From Proteles cristata cristata (Eukaryota; Chordata; Mammalia; Carnivora; Hyaenidae): a DNA stretch of 64,000 nucleotides. Position numbers and translations under genes: made by a program. Positions 39,236 to 50,149 of the stretch are shown here, one piece after another. Position 1 is the first letter of the stretch, and each line of letters opens with the position of its first letter. The notes under the pieces are model-generated. The model searched no databases. It had not been told where the DNA came from and saw only the letters and a list, made by a program, of their open reading frames with translations. The stretch covers positions 310,001 through 374,000 of the forward strand of contig JAESUZ010000969.1 in NCBI GenBank assembly GCA_017311185.1, given 5' to 3'.

Positions 39236-39443
39236 TTTAAAGTTTCTTTATTTTGAGACAGAGAGCATGAACATGTGCACCAGTGGGGGAGGATCAGAGA
39301 GAGAGGAAGAGAGAGAACCCCAAGCAGGCTTTGCACTGTCAAGGTAGAGCCCATCATGGGGCTCAATCTAGCGACCTGTGAAATCATGACCTGAACCAAA
39401 ATCAAGAGTTGGACGCTTAGCCAACAGAGCCACCCAGGTGTCC
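39236..39443 (-). mobile_element. CAN-SINE, minus strand, with 19-bp target duplication
   Basis: Antisense tail TTTAAAGTTTCTTTATTTTG, GA domain, 'CCCCAAGCAGGCTTTGCACT', head end 'CACCCAGGTGTC'. Duplication CTTTCTCTCTGTTTTATTT (39217-39235) and CTTTCTCTCTCTTTTATTT (39444-39462), one mismatch. Confidence 0.96.
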
Positions 39444-39462
39444 CTTTCTCTCTCTTTTATTT

Positions 39463-40020
39463 GGCATATAATTGAATTGTTTATTTCTCATGAATTTAGG
39501 TCTGCTGGGTCGGTATGGGGTCTTGCCTGGGCTCATTAACCTATTGGGGGGTGGTAGGCTGTCAGCTGATCTAGACAGAGCTGATGGGGGTAACTGGAGA
39601 GATTGAACTCTGCTTCACAAAACTCTTTTCCTCCCTCAGGCTAGCTGGCTATGTCTGTACAAATCTCTCCCTCATTCTGTTCAATCTCCCAGATCTTCTG
39701 CATCCAACCACACATCATCTCATGTGAGACCTAGCATCTCTGTGGGTTCAGAGTAAGAGTAGGAGTATAGCCTCCCGCACCCCACTCCAAACCCCTTCTG
39801 AAACTGACACTCGTGATTCCTTCCTTCCTTGTTGCTCTTGGAGAACCTAACCATTTTTCTCTAGGTTGTTGAGTTCAGCCTTAACCACATGCCACCCCAT
39901 CTCCGCCGCAATATAGAAATAAATTAATTTCTCAAACAACAGAACCTAAGACAGACTTATCTCCTGGGTGCTGATATCTTGGAATTGCGATTTTAGGTCC
40001 TATAGTACAAAAACCCCTTT
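39463..40020. other. Unidentified stretch, possibly an old repeat
   Basis: 39490-39640 is less AT-rich ('GGTCTGCTGGGTCGGTATGG', 'GTCAGCTGATCTAGACAGAG') and looks like an old repeat, but I cannot name the family. Confidence 0.3.
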
Positions 40021-40036
40021 AAGATGAAGAGCCCCA

Positions 40037-40235
40037 GGGTGCCTGGGTGGCTCAGTTGGTTAAAGATCCAGCTTCAGCTCAGTTCATGATCTTAGGCTTC
40101 GTGGGTTTGAGCTCCATATTGGGCTCTGAGCAGACAGCTTGGAGCTCGCTTTAAATTTTCTCTCTCTGCCCCTCCCCTGCTCACACTCTGTCTCCCTCTC
40201 TCTCAAACACAGATAAAACCTGAAAAGAAAAAAAA
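40037..40235 (+). mobile_element. CAN-SINE with perfect 16-bp target duplication
   Basis: GGGTGCCTGGGTGGCTCAGT through TAAAACCTGAAAAGAAAAAA. Exact duplication AAGATGAAGAGCCCCA at 40021-40036 and 40236-40251. Confidence 0.97.
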
Positions 40236-40669
40236 AAGATGAAGAGCCCCAATTAGAAACATAGGTTTTCCTATTTATTCTGTAGAAGCATACACAAAAC
40301 ACAAACTAGTACCTTAATTTGCTGTGTACACAAAAGGAAAAGAAAGCAATAGAAAACTGCATTGGAAAGGATTCAGTCCAGAAGAGTTACTGTGTGGAGG
40401 TGGTGAATCTTAAATATGTATGTGTATATATATATATACAGAATTTGTTGAAATTTTGGCATAGCAATGAGCCCTTGAAGATTATGTAGTTCAGTGATTT
40501 AGAAAAAAAAAAAATTAAGGAATGCAATTGTTTTAAGTGAAATCTTACTTGAAAATCTAAACAAATAAAACCAAGGTGTAACTACAGCAGCAGATGGTGT
40601 TGAGAGGGCTCCTTGGGACTCTGAGTCTCCTGTAGTCTTCACAGAGATGAGCTTTAAAACCATCTGATG

Positions 40670-40921
40670 AAGAGGCAAGACGGCGGAGAGGTAGGGAGGT
40701 CTGTACGTCTTGCTCGCACTCGTCTCTCAAACAGAGAAGGCTTGAAGCAGTAGGACACTGAGCCGCAGGAGTTTGGAAAGGGAAAGAGAGTACATGGCGA
40801 AGGCAACCTCATAAGGCTGCCTCAAGAAACAAGCCAAGTATACACATGGTGGAGAGTCCCAAATACCACTATGAGTAGGGAAATAAAATAAAGTCTCAAC
40901 AAGAGAGACCAAGAGACACCA
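40670..40921 (+). mobile_element. About 250-bp insertion resembling an L1 5' UTR, flanked by direct repeats
   Basis: Begins AAGAGGCAAGACGGCGGAGA then GGTAGGGAGG, the style of a carnivore L1 5' end (inference; consensus not available). The interior is GC-richer than its surroundings. Flanks TTAAAACCATCTGATG (40654-40669) and TTAAAATCGTCTGATG (40922-40937) differ at two sites and look like a target duplication. There is no poly(A) at the 3' end, though AATAAAATAAAG occurs at 40881-40892. Confidence 0.5.
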
Positions 40922-40944
40922 TTAAAATCGTCTGATGGGTTTGT

Positions 40945-41050
40945 GTTGAAGATGGGGAAACTGAAGTCTACACAGGTGACAGAGTTTGTTTGAGGCCCTA
41001 ATTTCTCATAGTAAGAAAGCCAGGATCTGAATCCATATATCACCCTGGCA
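40945..41050 (-). repeat. Possible MIR fragment
   Basis: 'GATGGGGAAACTGAAGTCTA' and 'AGAAAGCCAGGATCTGAATC' fit antisense MIR. Confidence 0.55.
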
Positions 41051-42415
41051 CCTGAGATCCCCCAGCCTGCATCACATGACAGGCAGCAACCTTTCCTTGG
41101 CTCTGTATGATTTGTATACTCTGTTTACAATTTCAATGAAAATAACCACTACATTATTAGACAGTTAGTCTAAAAATCATATATCTCTTGTGATAATTTT
41201 AAGTGATGTAATGGACTTTTGCCCCCTATAGAATATTAAATGAGAGGCAGCTATATTTTTACCTCTATGTACTTTTATGCTTTTTTTATTTTAACCTTCC
41301 AATTTTTTAAATCTCTCTTTCCTACCAATAGTTTTCCCTCTCCATCTTTATATCAGAACGTCTAATAACATTGCAACCTCCCAAATTGGTGATAAAGCAC
41401 CTGGCTGAATTTGAATCGTGCTTATCCCCTCCCTGAAACAACCTCATGCTTTTTATTTATGTGCCAAATTCGCATTGCCTTAAAGGAGAGTGATATAAAA
41501 GGGGTAGTAAGGGATAAGAGAAAATCTCGAATGTACGAGATGAAAATGAAGTTTATTGATGTAGTTTCTAGAACACAGGTCCCAGAATTGCAATGAGACC
41601 TTAATTGTTTCCTGGGGTTTGCATGAAATATGAAGGCCTCTCACTTAGAGAAGGAATCATGTAAGTTGTTTCTTGTCGAACCTATAAAATAGCAAGTTTC
41701 CCTTTTGCTTTGCTTTGCCTGTGGCTTTGTTTGGCATGCTGAGGAACTCTAATTCAGCTTGGAAGTTACTCCATTCTATAAATAGCAGAGGTTTTCATTC
41801 AGCTACCATACACATCCAGAGAGTAAAGAACTTAATTTCTTTACTGGAAATGTATGTGTTAGCTAGTACTTTTAATGTACTTTTTTTTTTGACAGAGAAG
41901 TGAAAGCTATCCAACACAAATGGATTAAATTGTACTTCATGTGTGTAAAATGTTTGCAATTACATCTATTAGTCGTGACTCTGTGAAGCTTGGTATTGTA
42001 GTAGCTTTTAGGAGCACAGCGATTTTCTCAAATGGAGAATCAAGGTAGCAGGACTGGTGTATCTATTTTATGACTCCCCTATGGCTTTTGTTTCTAAAAC
42101 TGTACCTTAGATTGGTGTTATAACATTGCTCAAAGGAAGTTGTGATATATATTCATGATCTTTTAGATGTATGCATTCAAGGCCATTTTTACCCCCAGAT
42201 TTAAGGATGCTTGCGGTAATTTAGAGAGACAGGACTTGCTTTTTGCTGCACATGAGAGAGACAAAGGATGGGATCAAATGGTTTGGCTGGAAACAGAAGA
42301 AAAAAGAAACGTTGAGACTGAGGGGAAAACAAAAGTTTACTTCCTTTATACCTGCCCAATTCCTTCTTCAGATGGCATTAAAACAAACAGACAAATGAAC
42401 AAACACCACTTTTTA
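41051..42415. other. Unique intron, nothing recognised
   Basis: ORFs 41411-41596, 41715-41903 and 42167-42421 are unsupported. Confidence 0.45.
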
Positions 42416-42419
42416 TTGT

Positions 42420-42730
42420 GAAATAATTGTAGATTCATAGAAAGTTAAAAAAAATTAAAGAGGATTTTCATGTCTCCTTCACCCAATTTCCCCACTAATA
42501 GCATCTTGTATAACTATAGTACAACATTGCAACTAGGAATTTGACATCGGTCCAATACACAGAGCTTATTTAGATTTTTCCAGTTTTACATGAACCTTGT
42601 GAGCACGTATGTAGATCTAACCAAGTTTATCACATGTGTTGATTCATAATACCACCACCACAATCAAGACATAGGACTATTAGATGACCTCGTGCCATCC
42701 CTTTATAACCACACAAACCCCCTAGTTTTT
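42420..42730 (-). repeat. Old L1 (L1M-type) 3' UTR-like fragment
   Basis: 'CTCCTTCACCCAATTTCCCC', 'AACTATAGTACAACATTGCA', 'ACACAGAGCTTATTTAGATT' and 'CCCTTTATAACCACACAAAC' are words I associate with mammalian-wide L1M 3' UTR fragments. Family and orientation are from memory. Confidence 0.5.
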
Positions 42731-44180
42731 TTATTTTACTTTTACTCAAGTCTTGCTGTGATCTGTATTTGTAATAATGATTTATTTTTTCAAATATTTT
42801 TTGAAATTAGTATGTTTCATACATTACAATGGACATATAATACTCTGAATGCCAAGTCTGAGTCTAGCATTAGTATTACTTGTAGCATTACTTCAAAGGA
42901 TATCTTTATAGATTGACACATATAAATTCTAGAACAGTGGTTATAAAGAACTGGGTGCTGTGTAGTTATTAACCTAGGAGGGACGCAACAGTCAAAGTGT
43001 AGTGATAGATCCTCTTGCAGTTACTTAGTGGGAACATCTACACTCCTACTTCTGTACCTTCTAATTACCATAGGAAAGTGGTTTAGCAGGTCACTGGCTA
43101 CAGAAGAAAGATGGCCCAATCAAACCCAGAGGGCATGAAGCCAGAAGAGAAGAAAATTAGGTTAATAATGAAGACAGACTAAATGAGAGAAAGCAGTTAA
43201 GGCTTTACCCTGATTTTCTACCTTCTGAAAAAGTTCAAGATTTAGAATAATTCTATCTAGTATTATATGCAGTGAAATAAATATACACACCTTGTATGAT
43301 ATTATTTGTGTGTATATAAAACATAAATATACACATGTACATGTATTGCATGGATCTGATATGTTTAATGACTTGAATATGAATATATTATTGAGAGGAA
43401 TTTATATTTTAAATATAGATTAATTCCATGTCAAGATTTCACCATATCCAATTTAATATGTATATATGGAAAGGAGCATAGGGTGGGGAGATCCATTATT
43501 GTCATCATTGTAAATAATAGGCTAAGCACTATTTGTTCAAAATTTCACTTTCTATCATCTAAATGTGATTGATTAAATAGAGCTTGTTGGCAGATGTTTG
43601 TCATTTTTCATTGGGCTAAGGTGAGAGAGGAACAGAATACATGTGCAGTTGGGGAAAGGAAGGGTGAGCTAAGTGGTTATGAGCACATGAAAAAGAATGG
43701 CTGCGGGTCAAAGATTTTATCCTTCATTAAGAATCCTTTTCCTAAGCTCAGTATCTACCCATCACAAAGTGAACAAAGGATGAGCTTAATGACAGTCATA
43801 TATCAGCTAGCCACATTTTAAGCTTCAGGATCCTGCTATCCCCAATGCTGGATGCCTTGACAAGGCTAATTGTATAATTACAATACTACATCACCCACTC
43901 CTGGTGCACTTTCACTGGCAGGGACCAGAACTAGGGACTCTGATGATAATCGCCCCAAGCAAGTACATTAGCATGAATACAGTTTACTAATTGGGGCTGC
44001 TCTATTAAAAAACTATAGTATATAAGGCTTAAGCCAACGATTTCGTTATGGAGTCTCTTGTAGAATAAATGTAAGACTGAATTGAGCTTTAAAATTAGAA
44101 TTATGTTAATTTTTAAAACAAAATGATTTGCCTACAATTTCATCCTCTTTCTAGCATGTATTAAACCGCCAAAGTTATAA
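42731..44180. other. Unique intron, nothing recognised
   Basis: AT-rich with short TATATACA repeats near 43310-43345. ORFs 42692-42916 and 43594-43821 are unsupported. Confidence 0.45.
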
Positions 44181-44200
44181 TGCTAAAATGAAATAGAGTT

Positions 44201-44412
44201 AATTTTTTTTTATGTTTTATTTATTTCTGAGGGAGAGAGAGACAGTGTGAGCAGGGGAGGGTCAGAAAGAGAGGGAGATACAGAATCTGAAGCAGGCTCC
44301 AAGCTCTGGGCTGTCAGCACAGAGCCTGATGTGGGGCTCGAACCCGTGAACCGTGAGATCATGACCTGAGCTGAAGTTGGATGCTTAACCGACTGAGGCA
44401 CCCAGGCACCCC
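44201..44412 (-). mobile_element. CAN-SINE, minus strand, perfect 17-bp target duplication
   Basis: Antisense element with intact B-box-like GGGCTCGAACCCGTGAACCG and end 'GCACCCAGGCACCCC'. Exact duplication TAAAATGAAATAGAGTT at 44184-44200 and 44413-44429; low decay. Confidence 0.97.
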
Positions 44413-44615
44413 TAAAATGAAATAGAGTTTAGAAAGCTTTTACCAAGGATGCATTAAGTGCTAAATAAAATAATATCCTTAAACTAATTCATGTATAAGG
44501 TTAAATAATTCCATACAAATATAACTAACATGGGTCAGAGTAGCATTTTTGATATCAGGATTGTTCTTAACCTGGGTGCTGGTTTATGTTTTGCTTTAAA
44601 AATTTCAGATGGCTA

Positions 44616-44767
44616 GGGGCACCTAGGTGCCTCAGTCAGTTAAGCGGCTGACTCTTGATTTCAGCTCAAGCCCCACCTTGGGCTCTGGGCTACAGTTCAT
44701 GCGGACTGCTCTGGATACCTCTGTCTCCCTCTCTGTGCCCGTCCCCCCATCTCTCTCAAGAAAAAAA
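44616..44767 (+). mobile_element. CAN-SINE with internal deletion
   Basis: Head GGGGCACCTAGGTGCCTCAG, then 'TTTCAGCTCAAGCCCCACCT': the expected GGTCATGATCTC...GGTTTGAG part (about 30 bp, including the B box) is missing. The CT-rich body is present; tail AAGAAAAAAAG. Confidence 0.9.
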
Positions 44768-45059
44768 GTGTACATTTTTTTCTTATATGGCTATTTCTTT
44801 AAGATTAAGTGCACCAAGTCAGAACATCAGTGACTCAGTTTACTCCAGACTGGATGAAGGTATGGAAATCTCGAAAGCAAGAGTGTAGGAGCAAGAGCTT
44901 CTTCATAGTGGGGTTGAGAAATTGTCATGCATCACCCCCAGTCCCTGCTATGCAACCAACCTTGACTGGAGTTGATGGGATCTTCTATGGAACAGTTGCC
45001 TTGCTGTAGTTTGGTTTTATATAGATTGGCAGTTCACAGCAGTAACAACGATAGAATAA

Positions 45060-45240
45060 CAATCAATAATGTTAGCTAGTATTATTATGTCTCTTATTAT
45101 TGTCCATATTGTTCCCATTTTACACGAAAACAGTGAGACTTAGAGAAGTTATGTAACGTTCAAAGTCATGTAGCTAATGGGCAAAGAAGGTGTGATTCTG
45201 GCATAGTCTGCTCTCAGCCTGACCTAAGCATTTCCACGTC
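45060..45240 (-). repeat. MIR SINE remnant
   Basis: 'TGTTCCCATTTTACACGAAA', 'GTGAGACTTAGAGAAGTTAT', 'CATGTAGCTAATGGGCAAAG': antisense MIR. Confidence 0.75.
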
Positions 45241-47680
45241 CTGTCTCTCTCAGGGCCACCGTATTGTATTACTCTAGGGACAGGGCAAAGCGGTCACCTT
45301 AAACTGATGCCTAACTAGTTTTCAGTCTTAATTGGATAACTGAAGGAAACATTTCTTATTTCCTATCCTAAACAATAAAATTTAAAACATAAAAATTGAC
45401 CTGTGTTAGGTAACTTATACCTTAGTTTTGGGGCGAACGTGGGAGAGTACTCCCACATATGTCAATAAAATGACTTGATTACTTCTAGAATCACCATTTT
45501 TGACAGTTACTCCTGTTCTTATCCTCCAATAAAATTTTTCTATTTAAACATAATTAGGTGGGCTGATAGTTTATTCCATTACTACTTTATCTGAGAACAT
45601 GCCAGTATGATCCTTGTGAGTCTACGGACTATAATTATATCAAAATGTCTCTATGGAGTGGGATTTTTAAGTGCAGTTTCTTTCAGTAATTTCCCCATGC
45701 TTATTGTCCACTTACAAGTGCCCATTGCCTTTTTCACAGGTGCCCTGCGGTATCTGGCCACAAATTCCTCACATTTTCATCACTCACTGAGGTAGTAGAA
45801 AAAAAAAAGATTTAACTTGCATTCCCCAAAAGATAGGCTTGGAAAAACATTATTGAAAACTTCTTTTAAATCTGATTCAAGATATTACAACAGTGCCTGC
45901 TAGAGTCTGTCAACATTTCCATTATAAACTTATATTTTCCAGGTTTATTACTTAGTTGTAAAATTTTCCTGTGGACTGTGATACAGAATACAGAATTTTA
46001 GCCCAAAGCAATTTTTATTATCATCGCTCAAATATCGAGATTTTTCAAGTTATGATCATTTTTAAAAGTGTCACAAAAATCAAATACTTTGGGGGACACC
46101 CACACATTTTAAATTCTTTATAAAATGCAACATTAAAAACAATTTGTTCCTCATAAGAAACAAAGAAACAAATGACTAGAATCACAAGGCCTGAAGGGGA
46201 AATTTTGTGAGCCCACATGGATTTATTTCCTTATGATTTGGGGGCTTATTTGATATTTAAATTGAGATTTTTAATATTACTACAATAAGCTTTCAAGAAA
46301 TTGGCACCATATGGGTCTGAAAGAAATTGGATTGTAGGCAAGGGAGAATCACAATAAGGACTGAAAACGCAACCCACAGAAAGAGTATTCTCAAAGCTAC
46401 TGATGTTGCTTCCATTAGAGATAGTGTTATGTTTTTGTTTTGTTTTGTTTTGTTTTCCCTACTGGTGAGTCTAAGAAAGGTTGATAAACAATTTATAGAC
46501 TGTTAAAACATTGTGATGGACTACCAGAATCAGGAATTTTAGCAGCAAAACAACCCCAGCCCAACTTAATTAAATTTCTTGTCAACAGAAGTTGCTACAT
46601 TGGAAGTTCTAAATTTTTCTAGCTTTCAAATACATATAACACTCGCAGGAAAAAAAATATGGATTCCTTACACTGTCAGCTTGCTTTTCTACCTCTCTGA
46701 ACAAGAGGTATTTAACAGGAAAGTACTACCTGGGTGTACTTCCCTGTTGGGACTGAATGAATTAAAAACTTCTATTTTGGGTGAGATAAGGCAGTTAAAT
46801 TAAGTGTACTTTATATCTTCAAAGAATTGTGATTTCAGGATTTAAAAGGAATCCCTCCTGAGGGAGTTCAGTTCATTAATAATTCTAAAGCACTTGAAAA
46901 CACATTCTTAGTATGTAAAGGGGGAACCTGTATTTAAGTATAATGGAGAAACCTAGACAGAAGTTATACTACCTTGGCCACTCTTAGTCAAAGCTATCAA
47001 TAATGCTCCCAATTCCCTAAAGTAGATGGAATAAAATTTAAAATACAAATTTTCAGGACAACCTCTGACTTGTTTTCTATTTTCACTGATTATATGAATG
47101 TAGTGATATCATTCTGTTAAGTTTATCTGTATCTTAGCAAACATAGTCTAGAGGATAGGGGAGATGGATGTGAAATCATTAGACTTCTTATGCTGGTCGT
47201 AACAAAGTGACTTTACATGTACATCACTGGCAGGCATAAAAGCTGAATTCAGATTCGTTATAAATTCAAATTATGAAAGCAAATTCAAGGTGTTTTTCTA
47301 AGTACATACAGATGTCAGAGGGAAGTTGCCATTGAAATATGGACATTTAAGACCTTAGCAAAAGATCCTACCTAACCAGGAGCCCAAACTGCTAACTAAA
47401 CAAAGGGTATCAGGGATAACCTTTAGGAGGCTATTTAAATGTCTGCATGAGAAATAAATGAGGATTTAAACAAAGGCAATATCTGTGGGCATTAACAGCA
47501 GAACAAAGGGCTTCTACATTTACATGATGAAAATGAATGATTATATTTAGTAAAATGATTTTTGAATTACTATACCTAAAATAAATGGCAAATACACTAG
47601 TTTACCTTTAATTTTCAGAGTTTAGAAAACTCTCAAAATAGACTTAAAATTTACTATGTACCCTCACATAATAATGCCTC
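45241..47680. other. Unique intron with a (GTTTT)n
   Basis: (TTTTG)n at 46432-46457. A perfect 7-bp hairpin GTGGGAG-AGTA-CTCCCAC at 45439-45456. No element or exon recognised. Confidence 0.5.
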
Positions 47681-47682
47681 TC

Positions 47683-47770
47683 TTTTCCCCTATCTCTGTC
47701 TCTGAGTGTCTTTGACTCTGACTCTGTCTCTTTCTCTGTGTCTCTGTCTTTGTCTCTGTCTCTCTCCGTT
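47683..47770. repeat. CT/TCTG-rich low-complexity tract
   Basis: Imperfect TCTCTG/TCTCTC repeats, about 85 bp. Confidence 0.85.
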
Positions 47771-48440
47771 AGAAGCCTCCATTGCACAGCTTATTCACCT
47801 GATAACCTTCCTACCTTGAGTCACATGTCATTTTGAGTATTTAGTAGTATAGCCACCCAAATTAGCACAAAACATCTAGCTCTTATTTGTCCCCAAAGGC
47901 ATAGAAATATGATAGAGCCATAAAAAGAACTTCAATAAGTCCTATGAATCAAAGTTGCATGGGGATGGAGTCAGACTAACAGGGAAAGGAGAGAGGAAGG
48001 GAAAGACTGGGATCAAGTCAGGTTCCAAGGAGTGCCTTCTCCCTTCTCTTCCATTTTACAGGCAGCAGCCCAGAGCAAAGACGTATTTTTCCTTGACTGT
48101 TTTAGAGGAAGAGTGTCTAGGGGAAGCCACAAAGCATTGCTTTATTTTGATGCCCCAGCAGTCAGGTACTGGGGGAACTATTCTAGCAACCTGCAGGCCA
48201 TGTGCTATGTTTGTCTTTCTGCCTAAGGCACTCACCAATTATATGTGCTATGAATATATGCTGATCTCCCTTCCTGAGGTGAGAGTAAAGGACTTGGAGA
48301 ATACTTTCTCCAAGTTATTAAAGAGAATGAAGTGGAATGAAAACAATACTCTAAGAAGAAATCCAGAAAATTAGCATAATCTAAGGGACCAACATCAATG
48401 TAAAAATGTGTGGACCCTCCCTCCACCACTTTACTTTGGT
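47771..48440. other. Unidentified, GC-richer stretch with overlapping ORFs
   Basis: The longest ORF in the window (139 codons, 47955-48374, plus strand) lies here, overlapped by ORFs in two other frames. No domain, similarity or splice evidence; no repeat family recognised. Probably chance or an unrecognised old repeat. Confidence 0.35.
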
Positions 48441-48444
48441 ACAG

Positions 48445-48605
48445 GTAATCTTTCTAAAATTCAGGCTCCTTGTTTGTAAAATGGTATTAACAGAAGTACT
48501 TACCTGGTAAAGTTATGAATATTAACTCACAAGTCAGTTAACACACGTAAAGAATTAAAGAATTTGGTACAAAGCCTGCTGGATAGTAAGATCTTAATGA
48601 TGCCT
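48445..48605 (+). repeat. MIR SINE remnant
   Basis: 'TGTTTGTAAAATGGTATTAA', 'GTACTTACCTGGTAAAGTTA', 'GGTACAAAGCCTGCTGGATA': sense MIR. Confidence 0.7.
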
Positions 48606-48609
48606 CCTA

Positions 48610-49735
48610 CTTAGTGAGAACTAGATGAGCTTTGCAATGATCTTACTGATGAACAAACTAGTGCTGAAAAGAAAAAGAAGACAAGATGCACCATTGGAAT
48701 TGTAGCAGCTATAAGCATGAGTACTTATTGCATTGGATAAAGGCCTGATGAAGAAGGGCATTTTCTGTGCCATGGATTCACACAACCATTTGCAATAGTG
48801 TCTTCCCCAGGACTGAGTTGTGGTACCCATTTAACTCTTGCTAAGGAATAGGGAGGCAGCAACACAGATGTGAAAAGAATATTCAGTGGCAGCTGTCTTT
48901 CTGAGAAGACCAGTCAAAGCAACCAAATTTAACAGTATGTCATGGTGAAACAAATAATACTGTTAAAGTAACGGAGCTATATCTCCAGGACTTGGACTTA
49001 AAGTCTTGAATAGGAATTTAAAGGATAGTCTATGGAGACATAAAAGACAGATTTCTTATTATTATTTTATTTTGAAAAGAAAGAATGGTGTTGGAAGTGA
49101 ACAGTTAACTGTATAGATGGAATCTAAGAGCAGATTTTAATTTCTTTTTAAAAATATGGCTTATCAAAACTCTGTGGTCTTGATGAGGAAATAGCCTATA
49201 TTTTGAGAACCAAGCAAAGTACATTTAGCTGGAAATTCCTTTATTTGATTAAAGAGTATTTAGAGAAATAACACATTCCACCCACCACCACTGCCAAAAG
49301 AGAAATGCAGGTGTATCAGTTTCTTTAACATAATCACAAAAAAAGAGGCAGGAAGTTGCCCTTTCCTTCAAGAAATGAGTATATAATATAATAACAAATA
49401 ATGAATAATATATATTATATATATCAATGACAAATAATACATATATTTAAATCCATATATGTGTAGATTTAAAAAAATAACTGAGAAAGGATGCTCAAAT
49501 ATTTAGGAAAAAATTATTCTCTAGAGATCCTGTTTAGGATTTAAAGCTCACTATATCACTATACTATAACACTACTAGCATTGCCCCCTATAACACTGTA
49601 TACAATTTCTCATGTCCTAATAACCCAGGAGTGGAAAAACAAAACAATGCACAAAAATAATTTGAAAAATACTTTTCATTTATCTAGCCAGAGAATGAAA
49701 TTGCTCTCTTAGAAATAATCAGTGACCAAATCCAA
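48610..49735. other. Unique intron, nothing recognised
   Basis: AT-rich low complexity at 49380-49450. Confidence 0.45.
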
Positions 49736-49739
49736 AGAT

Positions 49740-50118
49740 AATTTTCTAGTTCTTATCTTAACCTCTCTGAAGCATTCATCAGTGTGACCTCTTGCAATTC
49801 CCTCCGCTTAATAACTTTAGAAAGAATAAAACATCCTCTAGTGATGCTATTCAGGACTCAAAACTCAGTTTAAATGCTGTCCTGTCCATATTATCCAGTT
49901 CCTTCCTGCGCTCACCAGATGTTTGCCCCCTCCTGTCACAGGACTAAAACATCTATTACCTATATTTCATTGCAATGTACTTTTTTGTACATATTTTTCT
50001 TCTCTATGATTCTTAAAGAATAGATACTATATATTGTTCATGTTTGTTTCCTAACTAGCCAACACAATATTTATTACAGAGCAGGTGCCCAGAATTAGTA
50101 TATAGAGAATATTTATTG
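49740..50118 (+). repeat. L2 LINE 3' region
   Basis: 'ACTCAGTTTAAATGCTGTCC', 'CATTGCAATGTACTTTTTTG', 'GAATAGATACTATATATTGT', and an end like 'AGTATATAGAGAATATTTAT'. Confidence 0.55.
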
Positions 50119-50142
50119 GTGTGTGTGTGTGTGTGTGTGTGT
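50119..50142. repeat. (GT)12 microsatellite
   Basis: Uninterrupted GT units between the L2 end and the CR1-like relic. It gives the CVCVCV start of the ORF at 50123. Confidence 0.97.
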
Positions 50143-50149
50143 ATGCAAG

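Noticed and set aside
45439..45456. Perfect 7-bp hairpin as terminator or RNA element
   Set aside because: Short, in AT-rich intron, no U tract or other context; expected by chance in 64 kb.
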